A stretch of DNA of 64,000 nucleotides from Ancylomarina sp048268005 (lineage in GTDB: Bacteria; Bacteroidota; Bacteroidia; Bacteroidales; Marinifilaceae), in contig JBLWWJ010000002.1 in assembly GCA_048268005.1 (NCBI GenBank), positions 620,001 to 684,000 of the forward strand, written 5' to 3'. The notes beneath the pieces are model-generated. The model worked only from the letters and a program-made list of their open reading frames with translations. It made no database searches and had not been told where the DNA came from. This document shows positions 44,029 through 53,535 of this stretch, piece by piece. A program made the translations under genes and the position numbers. Positions within the stretch are counted from its first letter, which is position 1. Every line of letters starts with the position of its first letter.

Positions 44029-44316
44029 ATGAATGATTATATGGTGGTGAAAGAGAAGCTTCGTCAATATATTATCGAAGCGACCTTTTCAAGTAAAGAT
44101 GATATTAAAGACGACACCCTACTTTTTGAGGAAGGACTTTTTGATTCAATGGGACTTTTATTTTTAATTGATTTTATAAGAGATGAATTTCTAGTTGATA
44201 CAAAGGATAATGAGCTTCTTGTTGGGAATTTTGCATCCATAACTAGTATTTCAGAGTTTATTATAGATAAACTCAAGGTAAAGGGAGTTTCTAAATTAGT
44301 TATTAATCACAAATAA
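44029..44316 (+). CDS. Acyl carrier protein (module A)
   Basis: A 95-residue ACP-like protein. The phosphopantetheine-attachment site is GLFDSMGLLFLIDFI with Ser40 (DSM in place of the canonical DSL). N- and C-terminal helices match the four-helix ACP bundle (EEGLFDSMG..., FASITSISEFI). A short basic tail follows. It overlaps nothing and ends 2 bases before the amidotransferase gene. It is probably dedicated to the AMP-ligase encoded at 47297. Confidence 0.88.
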   Translation: MNDYMVVKEKLRQYIIEATFSSKDDIKDDTLLFEEGLFDSMGLLFLIDFIRDEFLVDTKDNELLVGNFASITSISEFIIDKLKVKGVSKLVINHK

Positions 44317-44318
44317 CG

Positions 44319-46274
44319 ATGTGTGGTATAGTTGGTTTTTATCCAAATTTAAAAACGTCCAATTCGGTTGATGTTTTAAAGTGTATGCTTACACGAATAA
44401 AGCATAGGGGCCCAGATCAAAGTGGTATTTTATTGACCAACGAGGTCGGTCTTGGAAGTGTTCGTTTAAGTATCTTGGATCTTGATAATGGACGTATGCC
44501 TTTATCAAATGAAGATGAGACTTTGTGGATTGTTTTTAACGGTGAAATTTTTAATCACTTAGAATTAAAAAAAGACCTTCTAGAGAAAAAGCATGTTTTT
44601 AAGACAAGCACCGATACAGAAGTTGTATTGCATCTGTATGAAGAGTATGGCGTCAAGTTTTTAAGTAAATTGAACGGTCAGTTTGCAATAGCGATTTGGA
44701 ATACCGTAAAGAAAGAATTATTTCTCGCAAGGGATAGGGTTGGAATAAGACCATTGTTTTATTCAAAAGTTAATGACGGTATCGTATTTGCTTCTGAAAT
44801 GAAGGCACTGTTCGAGCACCCACAAATAGAGGCACAGATTTCGCCCATTGCTTTAACACAAGTTTTTACCTTTTGGACGACCTTATCACCACTTACAATT
44901 TTTAAAGATATTTTCGAAGTACAGCCTGGTCACTATATCATGGCTAATTTCAGTGGGATAAAAGAAGAAAAATATTGGGAATTACCTCTTTGTAAATCAG
45001 ACGAATATAAAAGAGTTTCGTTGAAAGAAGCTATCGATGAATTTCGAGAACTTTTTTCGGATGCTGTAAAAATAAGACTGAGAGCAGACGTTCCTGTAGG
45101 AGCCTACCTGAGTGGAGGTCTTGATTCTAGCATTACAACATCATTTATAAAGGAAAACAATCAAGAGAAACTGCAAACATTTTCTCTGGGCTTTGTTGAT
45201 AAAGAGTTTGATGAAACAGATTTTCAGAATACAGCAGTTAAGTTTTTTGAAACAGAACACAATAGTATTAAATGTGAAAGTCATGATATATCACAGATCT
45301 TTACAGATATAATCTGGCATTCGGAGACCCCTATTTTAAGAAGCTCTCCTTCACCCATGGCATTATTGTCGGGATTGGTTAGAAACAATGATATAAAGGT
45401 TGTGATTACAGGGGAAGGAGCGGATGAATTATTGGGGGGATATAACATATTTAAAGAAGCCCTAATCAGACAGTTTTGGGCCAAAGATCCAAAATCAAAA
45501 TACCGGCCTTTGCTTTTGAAGAGATTATATCCCTATATGTCGCAACTGAATGGAGCAAAGGCTTTAAATCTGTTTTTTTCGTATAAACTTACTGAAACAG
45601 ATTCATTAGTTTATTCACATTTGCTTAGGTGGAATAACACTTCTAGAATTAAAAAATATTTTTCTGATGATTTGAAAGTTGAACTTGAAAATTATCACCC
45701 TATTGATGAATTAGAGAAAAGGGTAGTTGATAAATTCCAAAAGGTAGATCTTTTGTCACGCGCACAGTGGCTGGAAATCAAGCTATTTATGTCGGGGTAT
45801 TTGTTGTCCTCTCAGGGAGACAGAATGGCTATGGCCAACTCGGTTGAAGGAAGATATCCTTTTTTAGACCATCGGATTATTGAGTTTTGTATGAAGCTTC
45901 CATCCGAGTTCAAGATTAAGGGTTTGGAAGAGAAGGTTTTATTGAAAAAAATGATGAAAGGGAAGTTACCAGAACAGATTATAAATAGAAAAAAACAAGC
46001 TTATAGAGCCCCCACCATAGACGATTGTGACTCCGATTACATGAAAAAAATGTTATCGGAACAACAAATTAATCAGTCGGGAATTTTTAATTATAAAATG
46101 GTTGAAAACCTGGTCTCGAAAATGAATTCTCAAAGGAATATTTCGGAAGTTGACAAAATGGCTTATATGGGAATTCTATCGACTCAAATTCTAGATGACT
46201 TATTTGTGAAAAAACATAGAAACGATTTAAGTAAATCGGATTTAATTGACTGTAAATTAATACTATTGAATTAA
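44319..46274 (+). CDS. asnB: Asparagine synthase-type glutamine amidotransferase
   Basis: A 651-residue two-domain enzyme. The N-terminal class II glutaminase starts Met-Cys2 (CGIVGF; nucleophile Cys after Met removal) and has RGPDQSG and NGEIFNH (glutamine binding). The C-terminal ATP-pyrophosphatase domain has LSGGLDSSITTS (from Ser265) and VITGEGADELLGGYN. It could be true AsnB or a paralogue that makes amides on sugars (the WbtH/WbpS kind). In this polysaccharide locus, with UDP-GalNAcA-type genes downstream, amidation of an uronic acid is likely, but not proven. It starts 2 bases after ACP. Confidence 0.9.
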   Translation: MCGIVGFYPNLKTSNSVDVLKCMLTRIKHRGPDQSGILLTNEVGLGSVRLSILDLDNGRMPLSNEDETLWIVFNGEIFNHLELKKDLLEKKHVFKTSTDTEVVLHLYEEYGVKFLSKLNGQFAIAIWNTVKKELFLARDRVGIRPLFYSKVNDGIVFASEMKALFEHPQIEAQISPIALTQVFTFWTTLSPLTIFKDIFEVQPGHYIMANFSGIKEEKYWELPLCKSDEYKRVSLKEAIDEFRELFSDAVKIRLRADVPVGAYLSGGLDSSITTSFIKENNQEKLQTFSLGFVDKEFDETDFQNTAVKFFETEHNSIKCESHDISQIFTDIIWHSETPILRSSPSPMALLSGLVRNNDIKVVITGEGADELLGGYNIFKEALIRQFWAKDPKSKYRPLLLKRLYPYMSQLNGAKALNLFFSYKLTETDSLVYSHLLRWNNTSRIKKYFSDDLKVELENYHPIDELEKRVVDKFQKVDLLSRAQWLEIKLFMSGYLLSSQGDRMAMANSVEGRYPFLDHRIIEFCMKLPSEFKIKGLEEKVLLKKMMKGKLPEQIINRKKQAYRAPTIDDCDSDYMKKMLSEQQINQSGIFNYKMVENLVSKMNSQRNISEVDKMAYMGILSTQILDDLFVKKHRNDLSKSDLIDCKLILLN

Positions 46275-46285
46275 ACTGGATTGAT

Positions 46286-47263
46286 ATGGAAATAGTAAAT
46301 AAATCATTTTCAAAAGAAATTTTAACTCTTGAAAATCCCGAATTGGTTTGCGATCAAATATGTCAAAAGCTTAAGGCTGATATTAAGAAAAAGCTGAAGC
46401 GAAGAGGTGCCGTAATCGGAATCAGTGGTGGAATCGATTCTTCTGTTGTACTGGCCCTTACAGCTCGTGCAATAGGTAAGGAAAATGTATTAGGCGTCTT
46501 ATTACCTGAAAAAGATTCAAGTCCTGATAGTTTAAGTTTAGCAAACAAACTATCGGAAAAATTTGGTGTAAGAACCGTCGTAGAAGATATAACATCTGCA
46601 CTTGATGGCTTTGGATGTTACCAACGCAGAGATGCTGCAGTTTTAGAAATCTTTCCAGAATTTAATCCTCTTTTGGATAAAGCAAAGATTGAAATTAAAC
46701 AGGATATCTCACAAAATTTACCTTCAATTTTTTCTTTAACGATAGTAAAACCAGACGGTACACAAATAAGTAAGCTATTGCCGTCAAAAGAGTATTTACA
46801 AATTGTAGCCTCAACTAATTTTAAACAGCGTAGTAGAATGTCTATGCTGTATTACCACGCTGAAAGCCTTTATTATGCGGTTGTAGGAACGCCTAATAAA
46901 CATGAAGTTGAGCAAGGTTTTTTTGTGAAATACGGTGATGGTGGTGCTGATGTTATGCCTATAGGGCATCTTTATAAAACTCAGGTGTACCAATTAGCAG
47001 AATATTTGGGTGTTCCTCAAGAAATAATTGATCGCACTCCTACAACAGATACCTATAGTGCTGAGCAATCTCAAGAAGAATTCTTTTATCAAATGCCTTT
47101 TAACGAAATGGATCTTATTTGGTATGCATGGGAGAATCAATACAAAGCTGAGGATGTTGCCAACGCAATGCAAAAATCTACAAAAGACATCCAAAGTATT
47201 TTTAAGAATTTTGAAAGGAAAAGGGATACAACGGAATATCTAAGGTTAACACCGATTTTCTGA
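46286..47263 (+). CDS. NadE-like NH3-dependent synthetase (amide-ligase paralogue)
   Basis: A 325-residue N-type ATP-pyrophosphatase of the NAD synthetase family. The ATP loop is GISGGIDSSVVLAL and later motifs match: GTPNKHE, KYGDGGADVMPIGHLYKTQVYQLAEYLGVP. It is longer than housekeeping NH3-dependent NadE (about 250-275), with an insert of about 50 residues between residues 100 and 170 (including FKQRSRMSMLYYHAESL at the end) and no N-terminal glutaminase domain. The preceding gene encodes a glutaminase-bearing enzyme. It could be a cluster-specific ligase using ammonia or an amine, not the housekeeping NadE. Family sure, role inferred. Confidence 0.82.
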   Translation: MEIVNKSFSKEILTLENPELVCDQICQKLKADIKKKLKRRGAVIGISGGIDSSVVLALTARAIGKENVLGVLLPEKDSSPDSLSLANKLSEKFGVRTVVEDITSALDGFGCYQRRDAAVLEIFPEFNPLLDKAKIEIKQDISQNLPSIFSLTIVKPDGTQISKLLPSKEYLQIVASTNFKQRSRMSMLYYHAESLYYAVVGTPNKHEVEQGFFVKYGDGGADVMPIGHLYKTQVYQLAEYLGVPQEIIDRTPTTDTYSAEQSQEEFFYQMPFNEMDLIWYAWENQYKAEDVANAMQKSTKDIQSIFKNFERKRDTTEYLRLTPIF

Positions 47264-47296
47264 TTAATTATAATCAATTAAAGGTTTTAGAGCTTT

Positions 47297-48772
47297 ATGA
47301 ATGTATTTGATTATTTATTCGCTGAAAGTAGATCTTTGAATAAGGATTTTGTTTCTGGACCTGATCAAACAATTACCTATAGACAGATTTATAGAAACAG
47401 CTTAATATTTGCTTCTTTTTTAAGAAGTAGAATTGGTGAGAATCAAAATATTGTATTAGCTGGATCAAATTCGGTTTTTATTATAACGGCTTACTTAGGT
47501 ATTATTAAATCTGGAAATGTTTGCATCCCTATAGATCCATCATTAGAATCTGAAAATTTAGAATTTATTTTAAGATCAACAGAATGTCAATGTATTGTTT
47601 ATTCTGATCAATTTAATAAAAGACTACCAGATTCTGTACTAAGTCGAATTGGAGAAGAGCGATTTGATGAAATTCTCACAGATTCTAAACTCGAGATTGA
47701 TAGTTTTAATGAGGATTTTGATCAAAATAGAATCGCAGAAATTATTTATACATCTGGATCTACTGGAGTTCCGAAAGGAGTGATGATAAGTCATCGGAAT
47801 ATTATTTCAAATACCTGCTCAATCGTTCAATATCTTAAGTTGGATTCGTCAGATGTGATGGGCGTCGTTTTACCATTTCATTATTGCTACGGCTTATCTC
47901 TTTTACACACACATTTAAAGGTTGGTGCTTCCATTGTACTTATAAATAATTTCATTTTTATAGCCTCTGTTATTAAAAATCTAAACACGTTTAAATGTAC
48001 TGGATTCGCTGGTGTGCCTAGTCATTTCCAGATTCTTTTAAAGAAATCTGTTACGTTTAAACAAACAAAATTTCCTCATCTTAAATATGTCACACAGGCA
48101 GGTGGTAAACTTCACAACAATTTTATTGAGGAGTTTATTACAAACTTTCCTACGATTAACTTTTTTGTAATGTATGGGCAAACAGAGGCAACTGCACGCT
48201 TATCCTATTTGCCCCCAGATCGATTAAAAGCAAAGATGGGATCAATAGGCAAATCTATACCTGGTGTGCTTTTGAAGGTATTTGACGAAAAAGGGAATGC
48301 TGTTAAAAATGGCGAACTTGGAGAAATTGCGGCTAAAGGTGATAATATTATGATGGGTTATTATCAGGATCCTGAAGGCACGAAGTCTGTTTTAAAAAAT
48401 GGATGGTTGTTAACTGGTGATTTAGGTAGAATTGATGAGGATGGTTTCATTTTTTTAGAAAGTCGTAAAAAGGAAATTATAAAAGTTGGCGGGAAACGTG
48501 TGAGTCCTAAGGAAATTGAAGAAGTTATTTTATCAGTACCTGAAGTAATCGATTGTACTATTAAGGGTATATGTGACGAATTATTGGGTGAAGCTATAAA
48601 AGCACATATTGTTCTGAATAAAAATTGTGAAAAGGAGCAAATAAAATATAAGATTTTAAGAAGATGTCATGAAAGTCTTCAAATACATAAAATACCTCAA
48701 ATTATAACTTTTGAAAAATTAATGAAAGTTAGTTCTACCGGAAAAAAAGTTAAATATCGTTCTGAAAGCTAA
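47297..48772 (+). CDS. Acyl-CoA/acyl-ACP synthetase, AMP-forming (module A)
   Basis: A 491-residue ANL-superfamily enzyme. Motifs: A3 IIYTSGSTGVPKGVM, A5 YGQTEATARLS, A7/A8 TGDLGRIDEDGFIF and KEIIKVGGKRVSPKEIE, A10 catalytic Lys near SSTGKKVKYR. It would adenylate a carboxylic acid and load it on ACP (or CoA). The neighbouring ACP (44029) with the amidotransferase-like proteins suggests a small dedicated assembly line. Acid substrate unknown. Confidence 0.88.
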   Translation: MNVFDYLFAESRSLNKDFVSGPDQTITYRQIYRNSLIFASFLRSRIGENQNIVLAGSNSVFIITAYLGIIKSGNVCIPIDPSLESENLEFILRSTECQCIVYSDQFNKRLPDSVLSRIGEERFDEILTDSKLEIDSFNEDFDQNRIAEIIYTSGSTGVPKGVMISHRNIISNTCSIVQYLKLDSSDVMGVVLPFHYCYGLSLLHTHLKVGASIVLINNFIFIASVIKNLNTFKCTGFAGVPSHFQILLKKSVTFKQTKFPHLKYVTQAGGKLHNNFIEEFITNFPTINFFVMYGQTEATARLSYLPPDRLKAKMGSIGKSIPGVLLKVFDEKGNAVKNGELGEIAAKGDNIMMGYYQDPEGTKSVLKNGWLLTGDLGRIDEDGFIFLESRKKEIIKVGGKRVSPKEIEEVILSVPEVIDCTIKGICDELLGEAIKAHIVLNKNCEKEQIKYKILRRCHESLQIHKIPQIITFEKLMKVSSTGKKVKYRSES

Positions 48773-48843
48773 TTCTAGCGATCAAAATGTTGCCTTTCAG
48801 TCAATACAAACGAATACAAGGTCTAATTTCTAAATACACACCG

Positions 48844-49623
48844 ATGAAATATTCTAAAATTTTAGCTCTTCTGTTGATCTTCTCAATGGTCTCTTGCATT
48901 TCTCAGAAAAAAACAATCTACATGCAGGATGTGAGCGATAAGAAAAAATATGTGAATTTATACACGAGGGCTGTAGAAGTTACGGAAGCTTATAGAATTC
49001 AACCACGTGATTATATTTATGTAAGGGTTTTGACACCAGATGAGGCTGTTGCTAATCTTTATAATCTTAATGCTGGCCAAATCAATATTAACAATATGGG
49101 CGACCCGAGTAGTATGAGGTATCAAAGTTATTTGGTCTCCGATGACGGAGAAATTGATTTCCCATATATCGGAAAAATAAAGGTGATTAATCTGACTATA
49201 AAAGAAATTAAAGCCAAAATTCAGAAAATACTTATAAATCACATTGATACGTTTACGCTTCAGGTGCAATTAACACATACTCAGTTTACAATTTTAGGAG
49301 AAGTAAATGAGCCGGGACAATATAATATGAGTAAGGATCAACTTACCATTTTCGAAGCAATTTCAATTGCAGGAGATTTAACAATATATGGAAAAAGAAA
49401 AAGGGTGAAGATTCTTCGGCCTTCTACTGAAGGAACTGAGATAATAACGGTTGACTTATCAGATCTAAACCTTGTTGACAGTCAGAATTATTATATACAA
49501 CCTAATGACCTGATTTATGTAGAGCCTATTAAAGCTCAAATGTGGGGATTCGGAGAATCGTTTTCTTTAAGTTTATTAACAAGTCTTATAACCTTCTTCT
49601 TATTGGCTAATTCGCTTAGGTAA
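48844..49623 (+). CDS. wza: Polysaccharide export outer membrane lipoprotein (Wza-like)
   Basis: A 259-residue lipoprotein with lipobox SMVSC (Cys18). The PES domain (about 45-150: YRIQPRDYIYVRVLTPD, DDGEIDFPYIGKIKV) and an SLBB domain (about 150-235: FTILGEVNEPGQYNM) form the periplasmic part of the capsule/EPS export channel; a C-terminal hydrophobic segment (TSLITFFLLANSLR) replaces the usual amphipathic barrel helix. The start at 48844 (MKYSK) rather than 48787 is set by the lipoprotein signal. Directly upstream of wzc. Confidence 0.92.
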   Translation: MKYSKILALLLIFSMVSCISQKKTIYMQDVSDKKKYVNLYTRAVEVTEAYRIQPRDYIYVRVLTPDEAVANLYNLNAGQININNMGDPSSMRYQSYLVSDDGEIDFPYIGKIKVINLTIKEIKAKIQKILINHIDTFTLQVQLTHTQFTILGEVNEPGQYNMSKDQLTIFEAISIAGDLTIYGKRKRVKILRPSTEGTEIITVDLSDLNLVDSQNYYIQPNDLIYVEPIKAQMWGFGESFSLSLLTSLITFFLLANSLR

Positions 49624-49683
49624 TTTATCCTTAAATATTTAATGCGTTAGTGAAAATTATCTTTCAATCTATAAGCAAAGATC

Positions 49684-52161
49684 ATGTATCATACAAACAA
49701 CAAGAGCAATTACGATAATGATGATATATTCAGCATTGAGAATGAATATAAATCTGAAAAACCCAATATTATGAAATGGATTTATCTTTTTTATAATAAA
49801 TGGTATTGGTTTGTAGGTTTCATAATTTTAGGATTACTGTCAGCCTTTATTATAAATCGTTATACAACCTTAGTTTATAAAGTTGATGCTACGGTTTTGA
49901 TCAAAAGTGAAACTCAAGGGAATGTATCAGAGGAAATGGCTATGATGAGTGGCTTTTCTACTCCGGATATGTATAATTTTGAAAATCAAACGATTCTTTT
50001 GAATACCGAAGCATTGAAGTTACGTACTTTGGATCAGCTCGATTTCAATGTTAGTTATTTTACTAAAGATAAGCTACGAGGAAAGAAAAATAACACCTTG
50101 AAAATTTTCCAGGCTATAAATCAAGCACTATTTTCTAAGGGAAAATATAAGGAGGAGGAGTTGTACCTGGATAAACCCTTTAGTGTGATTATGGATGTGA
50201 CTCATGTTCAGCCTATAGGCCTTAGATTTCATCTCGAAAGAAACGATAATGGAGATTTGAAACTAATTGCAAGTGGTGAAGATGTTATACTTCATAATTT
50301 TCTCGAAAATCAGGATGTTGGAGCGATTCCCTCACTTCAAATAAATGAACGAGTGGAAATAGGAAAGCGAATAGAAGGAGAATATTATGCCTTTACAATT
50401 AATTCTGAAGCAACTGATTTAGATAAAGAACTAATCGAAAATGACAACTATTTTATTATTCGTGACAACAGACGTATAATGAAAGATTTTGAAAGTATTG
50501 AAGTTTCTTATGCAGCCCAAGGTGCGTCTATTGCCTATATGTCTACAACGGGTACCTGTCTGGAAAAAACTAAAGCTTTTTTAGATATGCTGATGGCTGT
50601 TTGGATTCAAAATGGCTTAGATCAGAAAAATCAGATTGCCAATAATACAATTTCTTTTATTGATCAACAACTTTATGGTTTAGGGGATACCTTGGGGCGT
50701 ATGGGGGCTAGACTACAGAATTTTAGAACGTCTAATAAAGTCGTTATGCCAACAGTCCAGGTAGAGGCAGCTTACCTTAGATTACAGGAGATTGAAACAG
50801 AGATTTTGGAATTGCAAACACAGGCTTCTTATTTTAAACGATTGCGTGGTTATTTAAATAAACGTGAGGATTATAATAAATTAATATCACCAGTATCGGT
50901 TGGTATAGAATCAAGTGTTTTAACGGAATATATTACTCAATTGGGGGAAGTACGAGCTGCATTATTTCAATACAAGGGTAAGGAAAAATTAAATAACCCA
51001 TATCTGGAGAGACTTCAACGACAGGAAGCGACTTTACTAGCCTCTTTGTATGAAAATATTAATTCTCAGCAAGAGTATATCAATGATCAGCAGAAAGCTC
51101 TGAATACACAGAAAGCCAGAATATCCAGAGAACAAAATTTACTGCCAGGTAAAGAACAGCAGTTCTTAAATATTCAGCGTAATTATGACTTAACAAATGA
51201 CCTGTATACGCTTCTCCTTGAGAGAAGGGTGGAAGCTCAAATTCAAAAGGCATCCAATTTGCCGGATAGTGAGATTATTGAGCCAGCTTCTTTTAAGGCA
51301 ATACTTCAACCTGTAACAATGTTGATCTTTATAATTGGTGGGGTAATAGGTTTAATGATTCCTGCTTTATTCTTTTTTATCAGTGATTTATTAAATAATA
51401 AAGTACAATCAGAAGAAGATTTGGAAAGAATAACGGCTGCTCCTATTATTGGAAATATTGCTTTTAGTAAGAAAGAAGGTGATATTTTGACACAAAAACA
51501 TCCAAGTGCACCTATTACAGAAGCCTTTCGATCTATCAGAACTCGACTTGATTATCTTAAAAATGGAAGTGACAAACAAACCATTCTAGTCACATCTTCT
51601 TCCACAGGTGAAGGGAAATCATTTTGTGCTGTTAATATTGCGGGTATACATGCTCTTGCAGGACGAAAAACAATTGTCCTTGGCTTTGATCTAAGAAAAC
51701 CACAATTAGGAAAATATTTAGGTGTACCTGAAGATATTGGGATTACAAACTATTTGAATGGAAGTAACACTCTTGAAGATGTCATTATTCCATCAAAATA
51801 TAAAAATTTAGATTACATCGTAGCTGGTCCTATACCTCATAACCCGGCTGAAATTGTGGGATCTAAAGCAACGGCAACCTTATTTGAGGAGTTGGAAAAA
51901 CGATATGATTGTATTGTAATAGATACGAGTCCAATGGGGATTGTAACAGATGCTTTATTGTTGATGCCATATGCAAGTACAAATATTTTCGTTGTAAGGT
52001 ATCGATATACCAATAAATTATTCTTTAAGCAGAATATGAAAATATTAAATGAAGCTAACATTCATAATGTTGGATTGGTTATGAATGGTATTAAAATGCA
52101 AAAATATGGATATGCCTATAATAATTCATATGGATATGGTTACAGTGCTGCTAACATGTAG
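49684..52161 (+). CDS. wzc: Wzc-like polysaccharide co-polymerase with tyrosine kinase domain
   Basis: An 825-residue protein. An N-terminal Wzz domain with a membrane segment at about 38-60 (WFVGFIILGLLSAF) is followed by a long periplasmic coiled coil (about 340-530), a second membrane helix (about 545-565) and a cytosolic BY-kinase domain. Kinase motifs: Walker A SSSTGEGKS (about 640), Walker A' VLGFDLRKPQ (about 665) and Walker B CIVIDTSP (about 745). A C-terminal Tyr-rich tail (YGYAYNNSYGYGYS) is the autophosphorylation cluster. It controls chain length and export with Wza. Confidence 0.94.
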   Translation: MYHTNNKSNYDNDDIFSIENEYKSEKPNIMKWIYLFYNKWYWFVGFIILGLLSAFIINRYTTLVYKVDATVLIKSETQGNVSEEMAMMSGFSTPDMYNFENQTILLNTEALKLRTLDQLDFNVSYFTKDKLRGKKNNTLKIFQAINQALFSKGKYKEEELYLDKPFSVIMDVTHVQPIGLRFHLERNDNGDLKLIASGEDVILHNFLENQDVGAIPSLQINERVEIGKRIEGEYYAFTINSEATDLDKELIENDNYFIIRDNRRIMKDFESIEVSYAAQGASIAYMSTTGTCLEKTKAFLDMLMAVWIQNGLDQKNQIANNTISFIDQQLYGLGDTLGRMGARLQNFRTSNKVVMPTVQVEAAYLRLQEIETEILELQTQASYFKRLRGYLNKREDYNKLISPVSVGIESSVLTEYITQLGEVRAALFQYKGKEKLNNPYLERLQRQEATLLASLYENINSQQEYINDQQKALNTQKARISREQNLLPGKEQQFLNIQRNYDLTNDLYTLLLERRVEAQIQKASNLPDSEIIEPASFKAILQPVTMLIFIIGGVIGLMIPALFFFISDLLNNKVQSEEDLERITAAPIIGNIAFSKKEGDILTQKHPSAPITEAFRSIRTRLDYLKNGSDKQTILVTSSSTGEGKSFCAVNIAGIHALAGRKTIVLGFDLRKPQLGKYLGVPEDIGITNYLNGSNTLEDVIIPSKYKNLDYIVAGPIPHNPAEIVGSKATATLFEELEKRYDCIVIDTSPMGIVTDALLLMPYASTNIFVVRYRYTNKLFFKQNMKILNEANIHNVGLVMNGIKMQKYGYAYNNSYGYGYSAANM

Positions 52162-52247
52162 GACTTCTTCTTATGATTGAATCTGAATAGATTCGTAGAA
52201 ACAAAGCACATTATTTTTTATTAATTACCAGAAAATAATTCTTAATC

Positions 52248-53516
52248 ATGAATATTATGAAGCGTAAGATTGCAGTGATAGGACTAGGGTATGTTGGGCT
52301 ACCACTGGCTGTTGAGTTTGGTAAAAAATACATAACCGTTGGTTTTGATATTAATACGACTCGAATTTCAGAATTGGAAGCTGGTGTCGATAAGACTCTG
52401 GAAATTAGTAAGGAGGAATTGACGTCATCGGAATTATTAAGTTATACTAGTAATGAAGAGATGCTTAAGCAATTTGATGTATTTATTGTAACGGTTCCTA
52501 CTCCTATTGATAAGAATAAACGTCCAGATTTAACACCTTTGCTTAAAGCTTCAGAAACAGTCGGTAAAGCATTGAAAAAAGGGGATGTTGTTATTTATGA
52601 ATCAACAGTATATCCTGGTGCAACAGAAGACGATTGCGTGCCTGTTTTGGAGAGATTTAGTGATTTAGAATTTAATAAAGACTTTTTCTGTGGTTACTCT
52701 CCAGAGCGCATTAATCCTGGGGATAAAATTCATTCTGTAACCAAAATATGCAAGGTGACATCCGGTTCAAACGCAGAAATAGCAGAGTTTGTTGATAATT
52801 TATACGCATCAATTATAACTGCTGGAACTTATAAAGCTTCTTCTATTAAAGTGGCTGAGGCTGCTAAAGTGATTGAAAATTCTCAACGAGATATCAATAT
52901 TGCTTTTGTAAATGAGTTATCGGTGATTTTTAACCGATTGGGAATTGATACCCATGAAGTTTTGGAAGCTGCAGGTACCAAATGGAATTTTTTACCCTTC
53001 AAGCCAGGCCTAGTTGGAGGCCATTGTATTGGAGTTGACCCTTATTATTTGACTCAAAAGGCACAAGAGGTTGGGTATAATCCTGAAATTATCTTGGCCG
53101 GCCGCAGATTAAATGATAGAATGTCAGCCTATGTTGCTTCTATGGTAATTAAAGAAATGATTCGGAAAAAACATCGAATTTCTGATTCTAAGATCTTGGT
53201 GTTGGGAATTACTTTCAAAGAGAATTGTCCTGATATCCGTAATTCTAAAGTGATAAATCTTATTCGTGAGTTTAAAGATTTTGGCTGTGATGTTGATGTC
53301 TATGATCCATGGGCAGATAAGCAAGAGGTGAAAAAGATATACGGAATGGATTTAATATCACGTATTAATGGTGATAAATATGATGCCATTGTTTTAGCGG
53401 TTGCACATTCTGAATTCGAGAATTTAGATTATCCTTCTATAAGGAATGGTTCTAATTCTGTAATTTATGATATAAAAGGGGTTCTTCCTAAGGCGTTAAT
53501 TGATTGTCGTTTATAA
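52248..53516 (+). CDS. tviB: UDP-N-acetyl-hexosamine 6-dehydrogenase (TviB/WbpO/WecC family)
   Basis: A 422-residue NAD-dependent UDP-sugar dehydrogenase. Rossmann motif GLGYVGLPLAVEF near the N-terminus, then TVPTPIDKNKRPDL, ESTVYPGATEDDCVP and the catalytic Cys in GGHCIGVDPYYL. The third domain starts NSKVINLIREF. Blocks fit the TviB/WbpO branch that oxidises UDP-GlcNAc or UDP-GalNAc at C6 to the uronic acid. The next gene is a matching 4-epimerase, as in the Vi-antigen pathway. A start 9 bases later (52257) is equally possible. Confidence 0.9.
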   Translation: MNIMKRKIAVIGLGYVGLPLAVEFGKKYITVGFDINTTRISELEAGVDKTLEISKEELTSSELLSYTSNEEMLKQFDVFIVTVPTPIDKNKRPDLTPLLKASETVGKALKKGDVVIYESTVYPGATEDDCVPVLERFSDLEFNKDFFCGYSPERINPGDKIHSVTKICKVTSGSNAEIAEFVDNLYASIITAGTYKASSIKVAEAAKVIENSQRDINIAFVNELSVIFNRLGIDTHEVLEAAGTKWNFLPFKPGLVGGHCIGVDPYYLTQKAQEVGYNPEIILAGRRLNDRMSAYVASMVIKEMIRKKHRISDSKILVLGITFKENCPDIRNSKVINLIREFKDFGCDVDVYDPWADKQEVKKIYGMDLISRINGDKYDAIVLAVAHSEFENLDYPSIRNGSNSVIYDIKGVLPKALIDCRL

Positions 53517-53535
53517 TTGGGATAAAGTTAGATTG

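Noticed and set aside
53500..53535. Upstream start for the epimerase gene overlapping tviB
   Set aside because: The extra residues are not part of the SDR family; the ATG at 53536 places the NAD motif at the usual distance.
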